Positions 62,908 to 64,000 of a DNA stretch of 64,000 bases are shown here, in pieces (positions within the stretch are counted from its first letter, which is position 1; each line of letters starts with the position of its first letter). The translations under genes were made by a program, and so were the position numbers. Source of the stretch: JAJPKK01 sp963802745 (GTDB taxonomy: Bacteria; Pseudomonadota; Alphaproteobacteria; Rhizobiales; Xanthobacteraceae); assembly GCA_963802745.1 (NCBI GenBank), contig CAWDKL010000016.1:19665-83664 (forward strand). The letters run 5' to 3'. The notes beneath the pieces are model-generated. The model was not told where the DNA came from. It ran no database searches and was given only the letters and a program-made list of their open reading frames with translations.

Positions 62908-63936
62908 ATGTCCGATCCGATCAAGACCGACGTTCTCATCATCGGCGCCGGCCCGTGCGGGCTGTTCGCGGTATTCGAACTGGGGCTCCTCGATATCCGG
63001 GCCCATGTGATTGATATTCTTGATAAAGTCGGCGGGCAATGCGCCGAGCTCTACCCCGAAAAGCCGATCTACGACATTCCCGCCTTACCGGTGGTGTCGG
63101 GCCAAGGGCTTACCGACGCGCTGATGAAGCAGATCGAGCCGTTCAAGCCGACATTCCATCTCGGCGAGATGGTGGAGACGATCGAGCGGATCGGCGAACC
63201 CTTGTTTCGCGTCACCACCGACCTCGGCAAGGTCTTTGAGACCAAGCTGATCGTCGTCGCCGCGGGCGGCGGGTCGTTCCAGCCAAAACGTCCGCCGGTG
63301 CCGGGCATCGAGCCCTATGAGGGCAAGTCGGTGTTTTATGCCGTGCGCAAGATGGAGCAGTTCCGCGGCAAGCGCCTGCTCATCGTCGGCGGCGGCGACA
63401 GCGCGCTCGACTGGACGCTGAACCTCGCGCCGATCGCGGAGCGTCTCACCTTGATGCACCGGCGCGATCAATTCCGCGCCGCGCCCGACAGCGTCAACAA
63501 GATGCGCGCGCTGGTCGCCGCCGGCACCGTTGACCTCAAGCTCGGGCAGATCACCGCACTCGAAGGCGAAGACGGCATGCTGCGGGCGGCCGTTGCCAAG
63601 CCCGATAAGGGCGATCCTTACCGCGTCGAATGCGATCACATGCTGCCGTTCTTCGGGCTGACCATGAAGCTCGGGCCGGTCGCCAATTGGGGCCTCAACA
63701 TCGAAGGCGACGTGATCCCGGTGGATACCGAAGCGTTCGAGACCAACGTGCCGGGCATTTTCGCGATCGGCGACATCAACACCTATCCGGGCAAGCTGAA
63801 ACTCATCCTGTGCGGCTTCCACGAAGGCGCCCTGATGGCCCAGAAGGCCTACCACTACATCTTCCCGGACAAGCGGCTGGTGTTCCAATACACCACGTCG
63901 TCGAGCAGCCTGCAGAAGAAGCTCGGGGTGTCTTAG
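62908..63936 (+). CDS. Ferredoxin--NADP reductase (TrxR-like type)
   Basis: A 342-residue flavoenzyme of the thioredoxin-reductase-like FNR group found in many alphaproteobacteria. DVLIIGAGPCGLFAVFELGL binds FAD, ELYPEKPIYDIPALP is the group signature, RLLIVGGGDSALDWTLNLAP binds NADPH, MHRRDQFRAAPDSV and GIFAIGDINTYPGKLKLIL follow. It lacks the CxxC of thioredoxin reductases, as this group does. It passes electrons between NADPH and ferredoxin or flavodoxin. The C-terminal tail YTTSSSSLQKKLGVS stacks on the flavin in this family. Complete in the window. Confidence 0.93.
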   Translation: MSDPIKTDVLIIGAGPCGLFAVFELGLLDIRAHVIDILDKVGGQCAELYPEKPIYDIPALPVVSGQGLTDALMKQIEPFKPTFHLGEMVETIERIGEPLFRVTTDLGKVFETKLIVVAAGGGSFQPKRPPVPGIEPYEGKSVFYAVRKMEQFRGKRLLIVGGGDSALDWTLNLAPIAERLTLMHRRDQFRAAPDSVNKMRALVAAGTVDLKLGQITALEGEDGMLRAAVAKPDKGDPYRVECDHMLPFFGLTMKLGPVANWGLNIEGDVIPVDTEAFETNVPGIFAIGDINTYPGKLKLILCGFHEGALMAQKAYHYIFPDKRLVFQYTTSSSSLQKKLGVS

Positions 63937-64000
63937 GCCGCGTTTCGGTCGTGCGAATCGCAGTAGGTGGGCGAGCCAGCGTCGGGTTACGGGCCAGCGA

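Noticed and set aside
1..64000. CRISPR arrays, prophage or conjugative modules
   Set aside because: No regularly spaced direct repeats with unique spacers, no capsid, tail, integrase or relaxase genes were seen; the repeats found are dispersed palindromes.

Overview
The window is GC-rich chromosomal DNA of an alphaproteobacterium, most likely a Hyphomicrobiales member near Bradyrhizobium/Rhodopseudomonas/Xanthobacteraceae. The evidence is the gene content (small SRP RNA next to dnaX, YbaB, a TrxR-like ferredoxin-NADP reductase, DUF2155 and SPW proteins, TRAP transporters) and two dispersed palindromic repeat families. This placement rests on recognised protein families and style; no database was searched.

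Layout. 0-13.6 kb is a mixed region: GtrA protein, RoxA-like di-heme cytochrome, gamma carbonic anhydrase, membrane protein, aroQ, FMN reductase, IS4 remnant, a large AT-richer secreted protein that may be GH64-like, an orphan Imm11/DUF1629 protein, an aldehyde dehydrogenase, a cyclase, a PIN-toxin remnant and an MBL-fold hydrolase. 13.8-16.7 kb is ybaB-dnaX-ffs. 16.9-21.3 kb is an RND efflux pair with a frameshifted permease, followed by aat and DUF2155. 23.4-30.3 kb is a divergent catabolic locus: SMP-30, AtuA, DUF4387 and a PEP-mutase-like lyase leftward, a complete TRAP transporter rightward. 30.4-41.1 kb holds a possible M15 peptidase, a NodU/CmcH-type carbamoyltransferase, envelope and stress genes (SPW, HtrA, phasin-like), a second MBL hydrolase and an NTF2-like protein. 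41.1-41.8 kb is a decayed toxin-antitoxin stack. 42-52.6 kb holds pheT, VOC and amidohydrolase genes with Tat-like leaders, rpiA-DUF2059-gor, ptsN and a polysaccharide deacetylase. 52.7-55.2 kb is a small accessory patch: interrupted outer-membrane protein, IS200-type transposase, ParE-like small ORF and a Shedu-type DUF4263 gene. 55.2-64 kb holds carA, a GT39-like membrane protein, a ParE-type TA pair, a methyltransferase, DUF4242, a bifunctional mannose-1-P guanylyltransferase/PMI, a thioesterase and FNR.

The striking global property is how often otherwise well conserved genes are broken by one base. The RND permease (twice), HtrA, pheT (three times), the methyltransferase and the Shedu gene each carry one extra base per break. 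parD carries one missing base. gor and an OMP carry an in-frame TAG. Removing the extra bases restores family-length proteins. Because pheT is essential and usually single-copy, sequence error is the simplest explanation; genuine decay or recoding would be remarkable.

No tRNA, rRNA, CRISPR array, phage module or replication origin was recognised.
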